This document shows positions 42,309 to 51,467 of a DNA stretch of 64,000 nucleotides, one piece after another. The position numbers were made by a program, and so were the translations under genes. How positions within the stretch are numbered: position 1 is the first letter of the stretch; the number at the start of each line of letters is the position of its first letter. The stretch comes from Clostridia bacterium (GTDB lineage: Bacteria; Bacillota; Clostridia; Christensenellales; Aristaeellaceae): contig JAFWSH010000006.1 of assembly GCA_017519405.1 (NCBI GenBank), positions 153,653 through 217,652 of the forward strand, given 5' to 3'. A model generated the notes under the pieces. That model was not told where the DNA came from. It made no database searches and saw nothing but the letters and a program-made list of their open reading frames with translations.

Positions 42309-43603
42309 GGGAGATGTGGTTTGTCAACTCGTTTCATCTGCAGATCCTGGTGATCGAGCTGATTTTCTGTCTGCGGCTGCAGCCCCGGGAGCGCTTCTGG
42401 CTGCGGTTTCTGCCGGGGGCGGCGGTGTATGTGCTGCTGCCGGTGCTCATCCCGGACATCTACTTCGCCCCGTATCTGACCGTGGGCTGGTTCACCTTCG
42501 GCTTCATGCTGTTTCTCGTGCTCTCCGGGCTGCTCATGGGGCTGTGCTTCCGGCTGAACCTCCGGCAGGTGGTCTTCTACTGCTGCGTGTCCCACACCCT
42601 GCAGCACCTGGTGCACTGCTGCTACCGGATGGCCACGCTGATCTTCCGCCTGGACACCACCTGGTCCCAGCTGCTGCAGCTGGTGTTCATGGGGATCGCC
42701 TGCCTGGTGGTGTGGTACCTGCTGCGGGAGCGCTTCGGGGGCAGTGCCACGGTGGACCTCCACGGCGGACACCTGGCGGGCTTTGCGGTGGTCTCCACCC
42801 TGATCGTCTATGTGCTCAGCTACTGGACCACCTCCCGGGAGACCGAGACCGTGGGCGTGATGGCCTTCGACGCCTTCACCTGCCTGCTGCTGCTGTTCAT
42901 CCTCATGGACATCTTCCGCATCCGCAAGGCGGAGCGGGACCAGCTCATCATGCAGCGCATGCTGCGGCAGGAGCAGGAGCAGCACGCCATGAGCAAGGCC
43001 ACGGTGGAGGTGATCAACCGCAAGTGCCACGACCTGCGGCATCAGATTGCCGCCCTGCGCACCATGAACCGGGAGCAGCGGGAGCAGAGCATCGCCGAGC
43101 TGGAGGAGGCGGTGCTGATCTACGACCGCTTCCCCAAGTCCGGCAACGCGGATGTGGACATCATCCTGGCGGAGAAGAGCCTGCTGGCGGAGCGGGAGAA
43201 GATCGCCATCCGGAGCGTGGTGGACGGGACGGGCTTCGCCTTCATGGCGGTGGAGGATCTGTACTCCCTGCTGGGCAACGCCCTGGACAACGCCATCGAG
43301 AGCACCCGGCAGGAGGAGAACGAGGCCCGGCGGGTGATCACCCTCTCCGCCGCCCGGCGGGGGAGCTTCTTTGCGGTGCATGTGGAGAACCCCTGCCGCC
43401 GGGAGCCCCGGTTCCTGGACGGCCTCCCCGTCACCAGCAAGCAGGACCGGGACTACCACGGCTACGGGGTCCGCAGCATGCGCTACCTGTGCGAGAAGTA
43501 CGGCGGGGTGATTACCACGGGCTGGGCGGAGGAGGTCTTCAGCGTGGACATGCTCTTCCCCCTCCGGCCGGATGCGGCGGAACCACCTGCGCCGAAAAAC
43601 TGA
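42305..43603 (+). CDS. GHKL sensor histidine kinase (AgrC-like)
   Basis: 432 residues. Six hydrophobic segments occupy about residues 10-210. A coiled linker (QRMLRQEQEQHAMSK) precedes the H-box NRKCHDLRHQIAALR, whose His is the phosphorylation site. The ATP-binding domain has the N-box LLGNALDNAIEST and the G-box HGYGVRSMRYLCEKYGG. Architecture matches AgrC/CitA-like kinases without an extracytoplasmic sensor domain. It probably works with the LytTR regulator; the signal could be a sugar, a peptide or a membrane state. Confidence 0.92.
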   Translation: MREMWFVNSFHLQILVIELIFCLRLQPRERFWLRFLPGAAVYVLLPVLIPDIYFAPYLTVGWFTFGFMLFLVLSGLLMGLCFRLNLRQVVFYCCVSHTLQHLVHCCYRMATLIFRLDTTWSQLLQLVFMGIACLVVWYLLRERFGGSATVDLHGGHLAGFAVVSTLIVYVLSYWTTSRETETVGVMAFDAFTCLLLLFILMDIFRIRKAERDQLIMQRMLRQEQEQHAMSKATVEVINRKCHDLRHQIAALRTMNREQREQSIAELEEAVLIYDRFPKSGNADVDIILAEKSLLAEREKIAIRSVVDGTGFAFMAVEDLYSLLGNALDNAIESTRQEENEARRVITLSAARRGSFFAVHVENPCRREPRFLDGLPVTSKQDRDYHGYGVRSMRYLCEKYGGVITTGWAEEVFSVDMLFPLRPDAAEPPAPKN

Positions 43604-43650
43604 CCACTTGCGAAGTACGCCTTCCTTTTTCCCACCCACCCGGCTATGCT
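43582..43650 (+). promoter_or_regulatory. LytTR-type operator pair and promoter of the second GH3 gene
   Basis: Direct repeats ACCACCTGCG (43582-43591) and ACCACTTGCG (43603-43612) start exactly 21 bp apart. Nine bp later comes TTCCTT (43622-43627), a 17-bp spacer, and TATGCT (43645-43650). The first repeat lies within the end of the kinase gene. The weak -35 fits an activator-dependent promoter. The layout is identical to the pair at 47202-47270. Confidence 0.65.
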
Positions 43651-43705
43651 GGGGGTGACAAGCGGGCGGGGCCATCCGTCCGCGGAAAAAGGGAGGCGAT
43701 TCGTT

Positions 43706-46700
43706 TTGAAAAACGCAAAACTGTGGTCCGGCTTGACATCGCTCTTCGCGGTCATCCTGGTGATCACGCTGATTGGCGGCACGCTGGCAAACGCCAACCA
43801 GGCCTACATCAACAACACCCTGGGCATTGACACGGCCCGGGTGGTGGAGAAGGGCGAGGCGCCCGCCGACACCACCTACTTCAAGAGCCAGTTCGGCGCC
43901 TTCGACGATCCGGAGGCCCAGGCCAAGGCCATCGAGGCCGCCCTGGAGCAGAACCGCAACGAGATGCGGGAAGGCGCGGCGCTGCTGCTGAACAAGGACG
44001 GCGCGCTGCCCCTCACGGAGGCCAAGAAGGTCACCGTCCTGGGCCACGGCGCCGTGGATCCCGCCTACCAGGCGTCCTCCGCCGGCACCAAGGTGAAGAA
44101 CGGCGCCGTGAACTCGGTGGACCTGAAGGCGGCCCTGGAGGGCCAGGGCTTCGAGGTGAACGGGACGCTGTGGACCGGCCTGCAGGGCGGCACCGCGGCC
44201 CGGGGCGTCCTCTCCACCACCCCCTGGGGCGGCGCCTCCATCCAGGTCAACGGCTCCGCCGCCGGCACGGAGGAGAACCGTGCCTTCTATGAGCAGTACA
44301 CCGACTCCTTCGCCGACTACAGCGACGCGGCCATCGTGGTCTTCACCCGGGAAGGCGCCGAGGGCACTGACCTGCTGATGAAGGACAAGGACGACGAGGG
44401 TGGCAAGGAGGGCAGCATCAGCTCCCTGGCCCTGCACAAGAACGAGCGGGACCTGCTGGAGCTGGCCCGGGCCAACTTCGGCAAGGTCATCGTCCTGCTG
44501 AACAGCCCCTACCAGATGGAGGTCCATGAGATCGCCGAGTACGCCGACGCCATCCTCTACATCGGCTATCCCGGCCACCAGGGCTTCGTGGGCGTGGCGG
44601 AGATCCTCCGGGGCGCGGTGAACCCCTCCGGCAAGCTGACGGACACCTATGCCACCAACTCCCTCTCCGCTCCCTCCGTGGTGAACTCCGGCACCGACTC
44701 CCCCCTCTTCGCCAACGTGGACGAGATCCACAGCGTCATCGGCACGGACGAGAGCGCGGACTACATGTCCTTCCAGGCGGAGAGCATCTACATCGGCTAC
44801 CGCTACTATGAGACCCGCTACGCCGACGCCGTCATGGGCCAGGGCAACGCCTCCGACAAGGCCGGCGCGCTGCCCGGCGCGGAGAAGTGGGACTACGCCG
44901 CCGAGGTGCAGTATCCCTTCGGCTTCGGCCTGTCCTACACCACCTTCGAGCAGACCCTGGACAGCGTGACGGTGGCGGAGGACCAGATCACCGCCAAGGT
45001 CACCGTGAAGAACACCGGCAGCGTGGCCGGCAAGGACGTGGTGCAGCTCTACGTCCAGACCCCCTACGGCGCCTATGAGAAGGAGCACAAGGTGGAGAAA
45101 TCCGCCATCGCGCTGGCGGGCTTCGGCAAGACCGGCCTGCTCCAGCCCGGCGCCTCCGAGACGGTGACCATAACCGTGGACAAGTACCTCCTGGCCAGCT
45201 ATGACATGACCGCCAACGGCGGCGAGGGCGGATACATCCTCTCCGAGGGCGACTACTACCTGGCCATCGGCAGCGATGTGCACGACGCCCTGAACAACGT
45301 GCTCGCCGCCCAGGGCTACACTGCCGCCAACGGCATGACCGCCGAGGGCGTCTCCGCCAAGAGCTACAAGTGGAACCAGGGCTTCGACAGCGAGAAGTAC
45401 CGCCACGGCGAGAACGGCGTGGCCGTCTCCAACCAGTTTGAGGACTGCGATCTGAACCACTGGGTCCCCGGCGCTGGCACCTACCTGAGCCGCTCCGACT
45501 GGGCCGGCACCTATCCCGTGAGCCAGACCGTGGTCAGCGCCACCAAGGAAATGATGGACATCCTGGACGGCGAGTGGTATGAGAAGCCCGCCGACGCCCC
45601 CTCCTTCGCCGAGGTGGCCGGCAAATTCGGCGTGGACAGCGGCCTGAACCTGGCCGCCATGAAGGACATCCCCCTCTCGGACACCGAGACCTGGGACAAG
45701 TTCATCTATCAGCTGAAGATCGAGGACCTGCCCAATGCCACGGCGGAGAGCTTCTCCTGCCCGGCGGTGGGCGAGCTGAGCCCCTCCTTCGCGGTGGGCG
45801 ACGGCTGCGACTCCGTGGGCGGCAACTATCCCCTGCCCATCAAGGTGAACGGCGAGGACATCACCGTGCCCACCACCCGCTACTGCTCCAACCCCATCAT
45901 GGTGGGCTCCTTCAACTATGACATCATCGCGAACCGCGGCACCATGATGGGCGAGGACGGCCTGTGGTCCAAGTTCATGATCAACTACAACGTGGGCAAC
46001 GACCTGCACCGCACCCCCTTCGGCGGCCGGAACTTCGAGTACATGTCCGAGTGCCCCATCCTGAACTACCTGGCCGGCGCGGCGGAGGTCATCGCCATGG
46101 AGAAGACCGGCTCCCACGCCGCCCCCAAGCACTTTGTGGGCAACGACCAGGAGTTCTACCGGGAAGGCATTGTCTGCTTCTTCAACGAGCAGGCCTTCCG
46201 GGAAGGCAACCTGAAGGCCTTTGAGGGCTCGGTGCGCGTGGCCAACGCCGGCGGCATCATGCAGTCCTTTGAGCGCCTGGGCCTGAAGTGGTCCTCCTCC
46301 AACTACGCCATGAACACCACCGTGCTGCGGGGCGAGTGGGGCTGGCAGGGCGCCATCGACACCGACGCCGCTCCCTGCTTCGGCGAGTACACCGACGGCG
46401 GCTTCAAGAACCACGCGGCGGAAGTGCTGGCTGCCGGCACCCAGGAGTGGTGCCTGGACGGCGTGGGCGGCCACGGCACCTGGGTCCTGAACAAGGCCCG
46501 GGAGACCGATGACGGCCACCTTCTGAACCTGCTCAAGGAAGCGGCCATCTCCTGGGAGTACGCCATCAGCCGCTCCGTGATCACCAACGGCTACTCTTCC
46601 ACGGCTGTCATCGAGCACATCACCCCCTGGTGGGCCAACGCCATCACCGCCGCCCAGTACTGCTCCGGCGTGCTGGCCGCCCTGTGCCTGGTGATGCTGG

Positions 46701-46732
46701 TGCTCTCCAAGATGAAGAAAAAGGCAAACTGA
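43706..46732 (+). CDS. Second permuted GH3 glycosidase with membrane segments at both ends
   Basis: 1008 residues from the TTG at 43706, 9 bp after GGGAGG; an earlier ATG at 43646 overlaps the promoter. The order is membrane helix (about 7-28), GH3_C (about 75-405, ending FGFGLSYTTFEQ), FnIII-like, GH3_N (about 760-915) and a C-terminal helix (about 978-1002). GH3_N motifs are FGGRNFEYMSECP, PKHFVGNDQEFYREG and a nucleophile candidate in GAIDTDAAP. It is a diverged paralogue of the protein at 29774 with the same plan. The C-terminal cytoplasmic tail is Lys-rich. It probably cleaves exo-linked sugars at the outer surface. Confidence 0.9.
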   Translation: MKNAKLWSGLTSLFAVILVITLIGGTLANANQAYINNTLGIDTARVVEKGEAPADTTYFKSQFGAFDDPEAQAKAIEAALEQNRNEMREGAALLLNKDGALPLTEAKKVTVLGHGAVDPAYQASSAGTKVKNGAVNSVDLKAALEGQGFEVNGTLWTGLQGGTAARGVLSTTPWGGASIQVNGSAAGTEENRAFYEQYTDSFADYSDAAIVVFTREGAEGTDLLMKDKDDEGGKEGSISSLALHKNERDLLELARANFGKVIVLLNSPYQMEVHEIAEYADAILYIGYPGHQGFVGVAEILRGAVNPSGKLTDTYATNSLSAPSVVNSGTDSPLFANVDEIHSVIGTDESADYMSFQAESIYIGYRYYETRYADAVMGQGNASDKAGALPGAEKWDYAAEVQYPFGFGLSYTTFEQTLDSVTVAEDQITAKVTVKNTGSVAGKDVVQLYVQTPYGAYEKEHKVEKSAIALAGFGKTGLLQPGASETVTITVDKYLLASYDMTANGGEGGYILSEGDYYLAIGSDVHDALNNVLAAQGYTAANGMTAEGVSAKSYKWNQGFDSEKYRHGENGVAVSNQFEDCDLNHWVPGAGTYLSRSDWAGTYPVSQTVVSATKEMMDILDGEWYEKPADAPSFAEVAGKFGVDSGLNLAAMKDIPLSDTETWDKFIYQLKIEDLPNATAESFSCPAVGELSPSFAVGDGCDSVGGNYPLPIKVNGEDITVPTTRYCSNPIMVGSFNYDIIANRGTMMGEDGLWSKFMINYNVGNDLHRTPFGGRNFEYMSECPILNYLAGAAEVIAMEKTGSHAAPKHFVGNDQEFYREGIVCFFNEQAFREGNLKAFEGSVRVANAGGIMQSFERLGLKWSSSNYAMNTTVLRGEWGWQGAIDTDAAPCFGEYTDGGFKNHAAEVLAAGTQEWCLDGVGGHGTWVLNKARETDDGHLLNLLKEAAISWEYAISRSVITNGYSSTAVIEHITPWWANAITAAQYCSGVLAALCLVMLVLSKMKKKAN

Positions 46733-46748
46733 GAGAGGAGGACTGACC

Positions 46749-47144
46749 ATGAAGAATAAGAGCGTGGGCTTCTATCTGGCGGCCATTACCTGTGCGCTGT
46801 CCGTGGTGACCCTCATCCTGCTGCTGGTCTACGGCTCCCGGGGCGGCCAGGTGCAGATCCCGGTGTACGCGGCCCTGGCCGGGGCGATTATCCTGGAGGC
46901 GGTTGCCCTGATGGGTGAGAAGCCCTGGACGGACTTCACCGGCATCCTGGGCGCCGTGGCGCTGGCCTATGTGCTGATGACCGTCTTCTCCGACGGCATC
47001 TGGAACATCGCCGAGTCCATGAATGGCATCAAGATGGTGGGCCTCCCCGAGCTGGCGGGCATGAACTACACCATCGCGGGCGTCAATATTGTGGCCATCA
47101 TCACCGCTATCGCGGCGTGCTTCACGAAGAAATCCAAGGCCTGA
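46749..47144 (+). CDS. Small multi-helix membrane protein paired with the second GH3
   Basis: 131 residues, 17 bp after the GH3 gene with an AGGAGG site. Four hydrophobic segments are predicted (about 8-27, 38-55, 61-78 and 103-122). A charged turn (MGEKPWTDF) and a polar stretch (DGIWNIAESMNGIKMVGLP) lie between them. It has no recognised family. The sequence differs clearly from the protein at 32905, but size, topology, position and spacing agree, which suggests two members of one family acting with their GH3. Confidence 0.82.
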   Translation: MKNKSVGFYLAAITCALSVVTLILLLVYGSRGGQVQIPVYAALAGAIILEAVALMGEKPWTDFTGILGAVALAYVLMTVFSDGIWNIAESMNGIKMVGLPELAGMNYTIAGVNIVAIITAIAACFTKKSKA

Positions 47145-47154
47145 CCCAATCACC

Positions 47155-47186
47155 GGGCGGCGGTCCAGGGAGGGCCGCCGCCCTTT
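47155..47186 (+). terminator. Terminator after the second GH3 pair
   Basis: GGGCGGCGG and CCGCCGCCC arms with an 11-nt loop and a short T run, just upstream of the next promoter. Confidence 0.72.
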
Positions 47187-47201
47187 CCATCGGATGCAAT
47201 G

Positions 47202-47270
47202 ACAGTTTACGCCGGAACAGCGGCAATCTGTGCCACTGGGCTTGCCCTGGGGGATTCCGGCGGGTAGAAT
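47202..47270 (+). promoter_or_regulatory. LytTR-type operator pair and promoter of the second GH2 gene
   Basis: ACAGTTTACG (47202-47211) matches the published LytTR site pattern at all positions. GCAATCTGTG (47223-47232) matches 7 of 10 and starts exactly 21 bp later. Nine bp on is TTGCCC (47242-47247), then a 17-bp spacer and TAGAAT (47265-47270). The distance from the first repeat to the -10 is 63 bp, the same as at 43582. Confidence 0.72.
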
Positions 47271-47332
47271 AAAGACAATGCCGCGCCTTGAGCGGGCGGA
47301 AGAAGAAACGGCGCCGCAAGGAGGACCAGACC

Positions 47333-49711
47333 ATGAGAAGCGAACTGTTTCACGACGGATGGACCTGCAAACACCTGGAGGACGCGGGGGAGGGCAGGCC
47401 TGTCTCCATCCCCGACGACGCCATGCTCCGGGAAAAGCGCACGGCCGAGGCCGAAAGCGGCCTGAACGGCAGCTGGTTTGAGGGGCACGACTATCTCTAC
47501 ACCAGGTCTTTCACTCTCTCGCCGGAGGATCTGCAGGACCACCTGGTGCTGGAGTTCGAGGGCGTATACCGCAACGCGGAGGTGCGCATCAACGGCCAGA
47601 AGGCCGGCTTCCGGCCCTATGGCTACACCAACTTCTATGTGGACTGCGACGCCTTTGTCCACGCGGGGGAGAACACGCTGGAGGTCATCGCCCGCAACGC
47701 GGACCAGCCCAACTCCCGCTGGTACTCCGGCGCGGGGATCTACCGGCCGGTGCGGCTGTGGCGGGGCCCGAAGCAGCACGTGGAGCTGAACGGCGTGAAG
47801 ATCACCACCCTGTCCGTGGACCCCGTGAAGGTCCGGGTGGACGTAAAGACCACGGGGGACGGCCCGGTGCGCCTGGAGATCCTGGACGGGGAGACGGTCC
47901 TGGCCTGTGCCGAGGGGGAGGCCCGTAGTTTTGAGATGGAGATCCCCGGCGCCCGCCCCTGGTCCCCGGAGGCGCCCAACCTCTACACCTGCCGGGTGTG
48001 CTACGGCGAGGACACGGCGGAGGAGTGCTTCGGCGCCCGGACCCTCACCTGGGGGGAGGACGGACTGAAGATCAACGGGGAGCGGGTGATCCTCCGGGGC
48101 GCCTGCATCCACCACGACAACGGCCTGCTGGGCGCCGCCTGCCTGCCCGACGCCGTGGAGCGCCGGGTGCGCCTGCTGATGGAGAACGGCTACAACGCCA
48201 TCCGCTCCGCCCACAACCCCTGCTCCAAGACCGCCCTGGCCATCTGCGACCGCCTGGGCATGCTGGTGATGGACGAGTATGTGGACATGTGGTATATCCA
48301 CAAGACCCAGTTCGACTACGCCAACGACTTCGGCCAGTGGTGGCAGCGGGACCTGGCGGACATGGTGGACAAGGACTACTCCCACCCCTGCGTGATCCTC
48401 TACTCCACCGGCAACGAGGTGGCGGAGACCGCCCAGAAGAAGGGCATTGCCCTCACCCGGGAGATGACCGACTACCTCCACGGCTTGGACCCCACCCGCC
48501 CCGTCACCGTGGGCGTGAACATCTTCTTCAACTTCCTGAACTCCATCGGCTTCGGCCAGTACTCCGACGAGAAGGCGGCCAAGGAGGCCGAGCGCAACGC
48601 CAAGGCCAAGGCCGAGGGCAAGAAGACCAAGGAGCGGGCCACGGGCTCCAAGTTCTTCAACGACCTGGCGGGCATTGTGGGCGCGGACTTCATGAAGATC
48701 GGCGCCACCCTCCACGGCTCGGACGTCACCACGCGCAAAGCCTTCGCGGCCATGGACATCGCGGGCTACAACTACGGCGAGAAGCGCTATGAACGGGATC
48801 TGCGCAAGTATCCCCAGCGGCTGATCCTGGGCTCGGAGACCTTCTGCGCCGACGCCTACCGCTTCTGGGAGATCGCCAAGAAGGAGCCCCGGATCATCGG
48901 CGACTTCGTGTGGTCGGGCATCGACTACCTGGGGGAGGTCATGGTGGGCTCCTGGGAGTACCAGGACTACGCCCCCAGCTTCGACCAGGGCCCGGGCTGG
49001 ATCACCGCCGGCAGCGGCCGGATCGACCTGACCGGCAAGCCCCTGGGGGAGGCCTTCTACACCCGGGTGGCCCTGGAGCGGGAGATGGGCCCCTACATCG
49101 CTGTGCGCCCCATCTGCCACGAGGGAAAGCACAGCCCCTCCGCCTGGAAGATGACCAACGCCATGCGCAGCTGGTCCTTCCGGGGCTTTGAGGGCCGGAA
49201 GGCGGAGGTGGAGGTCTACGCCCGCTGCGCCTGGATCCAGCTCAAGCTCAACGGGCACACCGTGGGCGAGCAGGCCGCCAACCCGAAGAACTGCCTCTTC
49301 CGCTTCAAGGTGCCCTACGAAAACGGGACCCTGGAGGCCGTGGCCTACGACGAGAGCGGCAAGGTCTGCGGCCGGGACTGCCTGACCACCGCGGCGGAGA
49401 ATATCGGCCTGTGTCTGGAGCCGGAGATCCCCGCCGTGGAGAAGGGGCATCTGGCCTTTGTCCGGCTGCGCCTGGCGGACGAAAATGGCGTCACGGACGT
49501 GACGAAGCGGGGGAAGATCACCCTGAGCGTGGAGGGCGGCAAGCTCCTTGCCTGCGGCAGCGCCTGCCCCTTCTATGCCCTGGACTACCTGGGCAATGTG
49601 TGCGACACCTACTACGGCGAGGCGCTGGCCATTGTGGAGGTGCAGGGCGATACGGTGCTGCGGGCGGAATCCCCCTTCGGATCCGCCGAGGTCGGCATTG
49701 CCGCAGTTTGA
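47333..49711 (+). CDS. Second GH2 glycoside hydrolase
   Basis: 792 residues from the ATG at 47333 after CAAGGAGG. Same layout as the protein at 36422: NADQPNSRWYSGAGIYRPVR, RGACIHHDNGLLGA, acid/base Glu in YSTGNEVAET, nucleophile Glu in LILGSETFCA, and a Lys/Glu/Ala-rich insert (residues about 415-450) inside the barrel. No signal peptide. It is preceded by a LytTR-type promoter and followed 24 bp later by galT, which favours beta-galactosidase activity. Confidence 0.9.
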   Translation: MRSELFHDGWTCKHLEDAGEGRPVSIPDDAMLREKRTAEAESGLNGSWFEGHDYLYTRSFTLSPEDLQDHLVLEFEGVYRNAEVRINGQKAGFRPYGYTNFYVDCDAFVHAGENTLEVIARNADQPNSRWYSGAGIYRPVRLWRGPKQHVELNGVKITTLSVDPVKVRVDVKTTGDGPVRLEILDGETVLACAEGEARSFEMEIPGARPWSPEAPNLYTCRVCYGEDTAEECFGARTLTWGEDGLKINGERVILRGACIHHDNGLLGAACLPDAVERRVRLLMENGYNAIRSAHNPCSKTALAICDRLGMLVMDEYVDMWYIHKTQFDYANDFGQWWQRDLADMVDKDYSHPCVILYSTGNEVAETAQKKGIALTREMTDYLHGLDPTRPVTVGVNIFFNFLNSIGFGQYSDEKAAKEAERNAKAKAEGKKTKERATGSKFFNDLAGIVGADFMKIGATLHGSDVTTRKAFAAMDIAGYNYGEKRYERDLRKYPQRLILGSETFCADAYRFWEIAKKEPRIIGDFVWSGIDYLGEVMVGSWEYQDYAPSFDQGPGWITAGSGRIDLTGKPLGEAFYTRVALEREMGPYIAVRPICHEGKHSPSAWKMTNAMRSWSFRGFEGRKAEVEVYARCAWIQLKLNGHTVGEQAANPKNCLFRFKVPYENGTLEAVAYDESGKVCGRDCLTTAAENIGLCLEPEIPAVEKGHLAFVRLRLADENGVTDVTKRGKITLSVEGGKLLACGSACPFYALDYLGNVCDTYYGEALAIVEVQGDTVLRAESPFGSAEVGIAAV

Positions 49712-49735
49712 CACAAAGAAAGGGCGGGAATCAGG

Positions 49736-51223
49736 ATGCATGTGAATCAATACCTGGCGTCGCTGGTGCACTACGGCGTCCAATGCGGCCTGGTGAAGGA
49801 GGACGACAGGACCTTCATCCTCAACCAGCTGCTGGATGCGCTTTCGCTGCACGAATACGAGCCTGCGGAGCCGGTGGACCTCCCCCTGGAGGAGATCCTG
49901 CGGGGGCTGTTGGAGGACGCGGTGCAGCGTGGCGTGTGCCCGGAGGATGCCACCAGCCGGGACCTGCTGGACACCAGGCTCATGGGCATCCTGACCCCCC
50001 GGCCCCACGAGGTGCGGGCCCGCTTTGCCCGGCTGTATGCCCGGTCCCCCCGGGAGGCCACGGACTGGTACTACACTTTCTCCCAGGACACCGACTATAT
50101 CCGCCGCTACCGCATCGCCAAGGACGTGCGCTGGGAGGCGGAGACAGCCTACGGGAACCTGGTGATCACCATCAACCTGAGCAAGCCGGAGAAGGACCCC
50201 AAGGCCATCGCGGCTGCCCGGAACGCCCCCCAGAGCGGCTATCCCAAGTGCCTGCTGTGCGCGGAGAACGAGGGCTATGCCGGACGGATGAACCACCCGC
50301 CCCGGCAGAACCACCGGATCATCCCCGTGACCATCGCCGGCAGCAGCTGGTTCATGCAGTACAGCCCCTACGTCTACTATCCGGAGCACTGCATTGTCTT
50401 CAACGCCCGGCACACCCCCATGGTGATCGACAAGGCGGCCTTCCTGAAGCTGCTGGATTTCGTCACCGTGTTCCCCCACTACTTCGTGGGCAGCAATGCG
50501 GACCTGCCCATTGTAGGAGGCAGCATCCTGAGCCATGAGCACTTCCAGGGCGGGCATTTCACCTTCCCCATGGAGAAGGCGCCGGTGGAGCGGACGGTGC
50601 AGTTCGCGGGCTATGAGGACGTCCGGGCGGGCATCGTGAAATGGCCCCTCAGCGTGATCCGGCTCACAGGCGCGGACCGGCAGCGGCTGGCAGACCTGGC
50701 GGACCACATCCTCCGCTGCTGGCGCGACTACACCGACGAGGCCGCCTTCATCCTGGCGGAGACGGAGGGCGTGCCCCACAACACTATCACCCCCATCGCC
50801 CGCCGCCGGGGGGAGGACTACGAGCTGGACCTGGTGCTGCGCAACAACATCACCACGGCCGAGCATCCCCTGGGGGTCTACCACCCCCACGCCGAACTCC
50901 ACCACATCAAGAAGGAGAACATCGGCCTGATTGAGGTGATGGGGCTGGCGGTGCTGCCGGCCCGGCTGAAGCAGGAGCTCTCCGGGGTGGCGGAAGCCCT
51001 CACCAGCGGCGCACCCCTCACCGGCGAGTTGGAGAAGCATGCGGCCTGGGCGGAGGAGCTGAAGGGCCGCTACAGCTTCACCCCGGAGAACGTCCGGGAG
51101 ATCCTCAGGCTGGAGACCGGACGGGTTTTTGCCCGGGTGCTGGAGCATGCCGGGGTCTACAAGCGCAATCCCGAGGGCCAGGCGGCCTTTGACCGCTTCA
51201 TCCGCAGCGTAAACCGGGGCTGA
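49736..51223 (+). CDS. galT: UDP-glucose--hexose-1-phosphate uridylyltransferase, type 2
   Basis: 495 residues, the long Gram-positive type of GalT. The catalytic region has LSHEHFQGGHFTFPME in place of the classic HPH motif, and YPKCLLCAENEGYAGR and NHRIIPVTIAG are typical of this class. It exchanges UMP between UDP-glucose and galactose-1-phosphate in the Leloir pathway. Cotranscribed with the GH2 gene, so galactose is a likely product of this module. galK and galE are not in the window. Confidence 0.95.
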   Translation: MHVNQYLASLVHYGVQCGLVKEDDRTFILNQLLDALSLHEYEPAEPVDLPLEEILRGLLEDAVQRGVCPEDATSRDLLDTRLMGILTPRPHEVRARFARLYARSPREATDWYYTFSQDTDYIRRYRIAKDVRWEAETAYGNLVITINLSKPEKDPKAIAAARNAPQSGYPKCLLCAENEGYAGRMNHPPRQNHRIIPVTIAGSSWFMQYSPYVYYPEHCIVFNARHTPMVIDKAAFLKLLDFVTVFPHYFVGSNADLPIVGGSILSHEHFQGGHFTFPMEKAPVERTVQFAGYEDVRAGIVKWPLSVIRLTGADRQRLADLADHILRCWRDYTDEAAFILAETEGVPHNTITPIARRRGEDYELDLVLRNNITTAEHPLGVYHPHAELHHIKKENIGLIEVMGLAVLPARLKQELSGVAEALTSGAPLTGELEKHAAWAEELKGRYSFTPENVREILRLETGRVFARVLEHAGVYKRNPEGQAAFDRFIRSVNRG

Positions 51224-51264
51224 GGGCCCGGCACGGCTGCGGCGGACAGCGGGACTGCAGGAAG

Positions 51265-51298
51265 AACAGAAGGGCGTCCGGCCTGCCCTTCTGTTTTT
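51265..51298 (+). terminator. Terminator after galT
   Basis: AACAGAAGGGC and GCCCTTCTGTT arms, a 9-nt loop and a T run at 51294-51298. Confidence 0.9.
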
Positions 51299-51352
51299 CT
51301 GTGGATGCGGCCCGGGCGGACCGGGGGGAGGGGACTGCGGGCCGACGGGTGA

Positions 51353-51381
51353 TTGACAATTGGGGGCGGACATACTACAAT
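51353..51381 (+). promoter_or_regulatory. Promoter of the nitroreductase-like gene
   Basis: TTGACA, a 17-bp spacer, then TACAAT at 51376-51381. Confidence 0.72.
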
Positions 51382-51467
51382 CTTTCAGACTGTTTCATCC
51401 ATCTCTGCCTGACCGGGAAGCCGGGGATTGCGGGCAGGCGGAAGAAAAAGGGCGGGGAGGCGAAAAC

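Noticed and set aside
42185-46750. A 1521-codon open frame on the minus strand, and similar long antisense frames elsewhere (for example 47207-51373 and 4154-7135).
   Set aside because: They lie opposite well-recognised genes, have low-complexity His/Gly/Val/Leu-rich translations and no recognisable domain. In GC-rich DNA the antisense frames of real genes stay open by codon bias.
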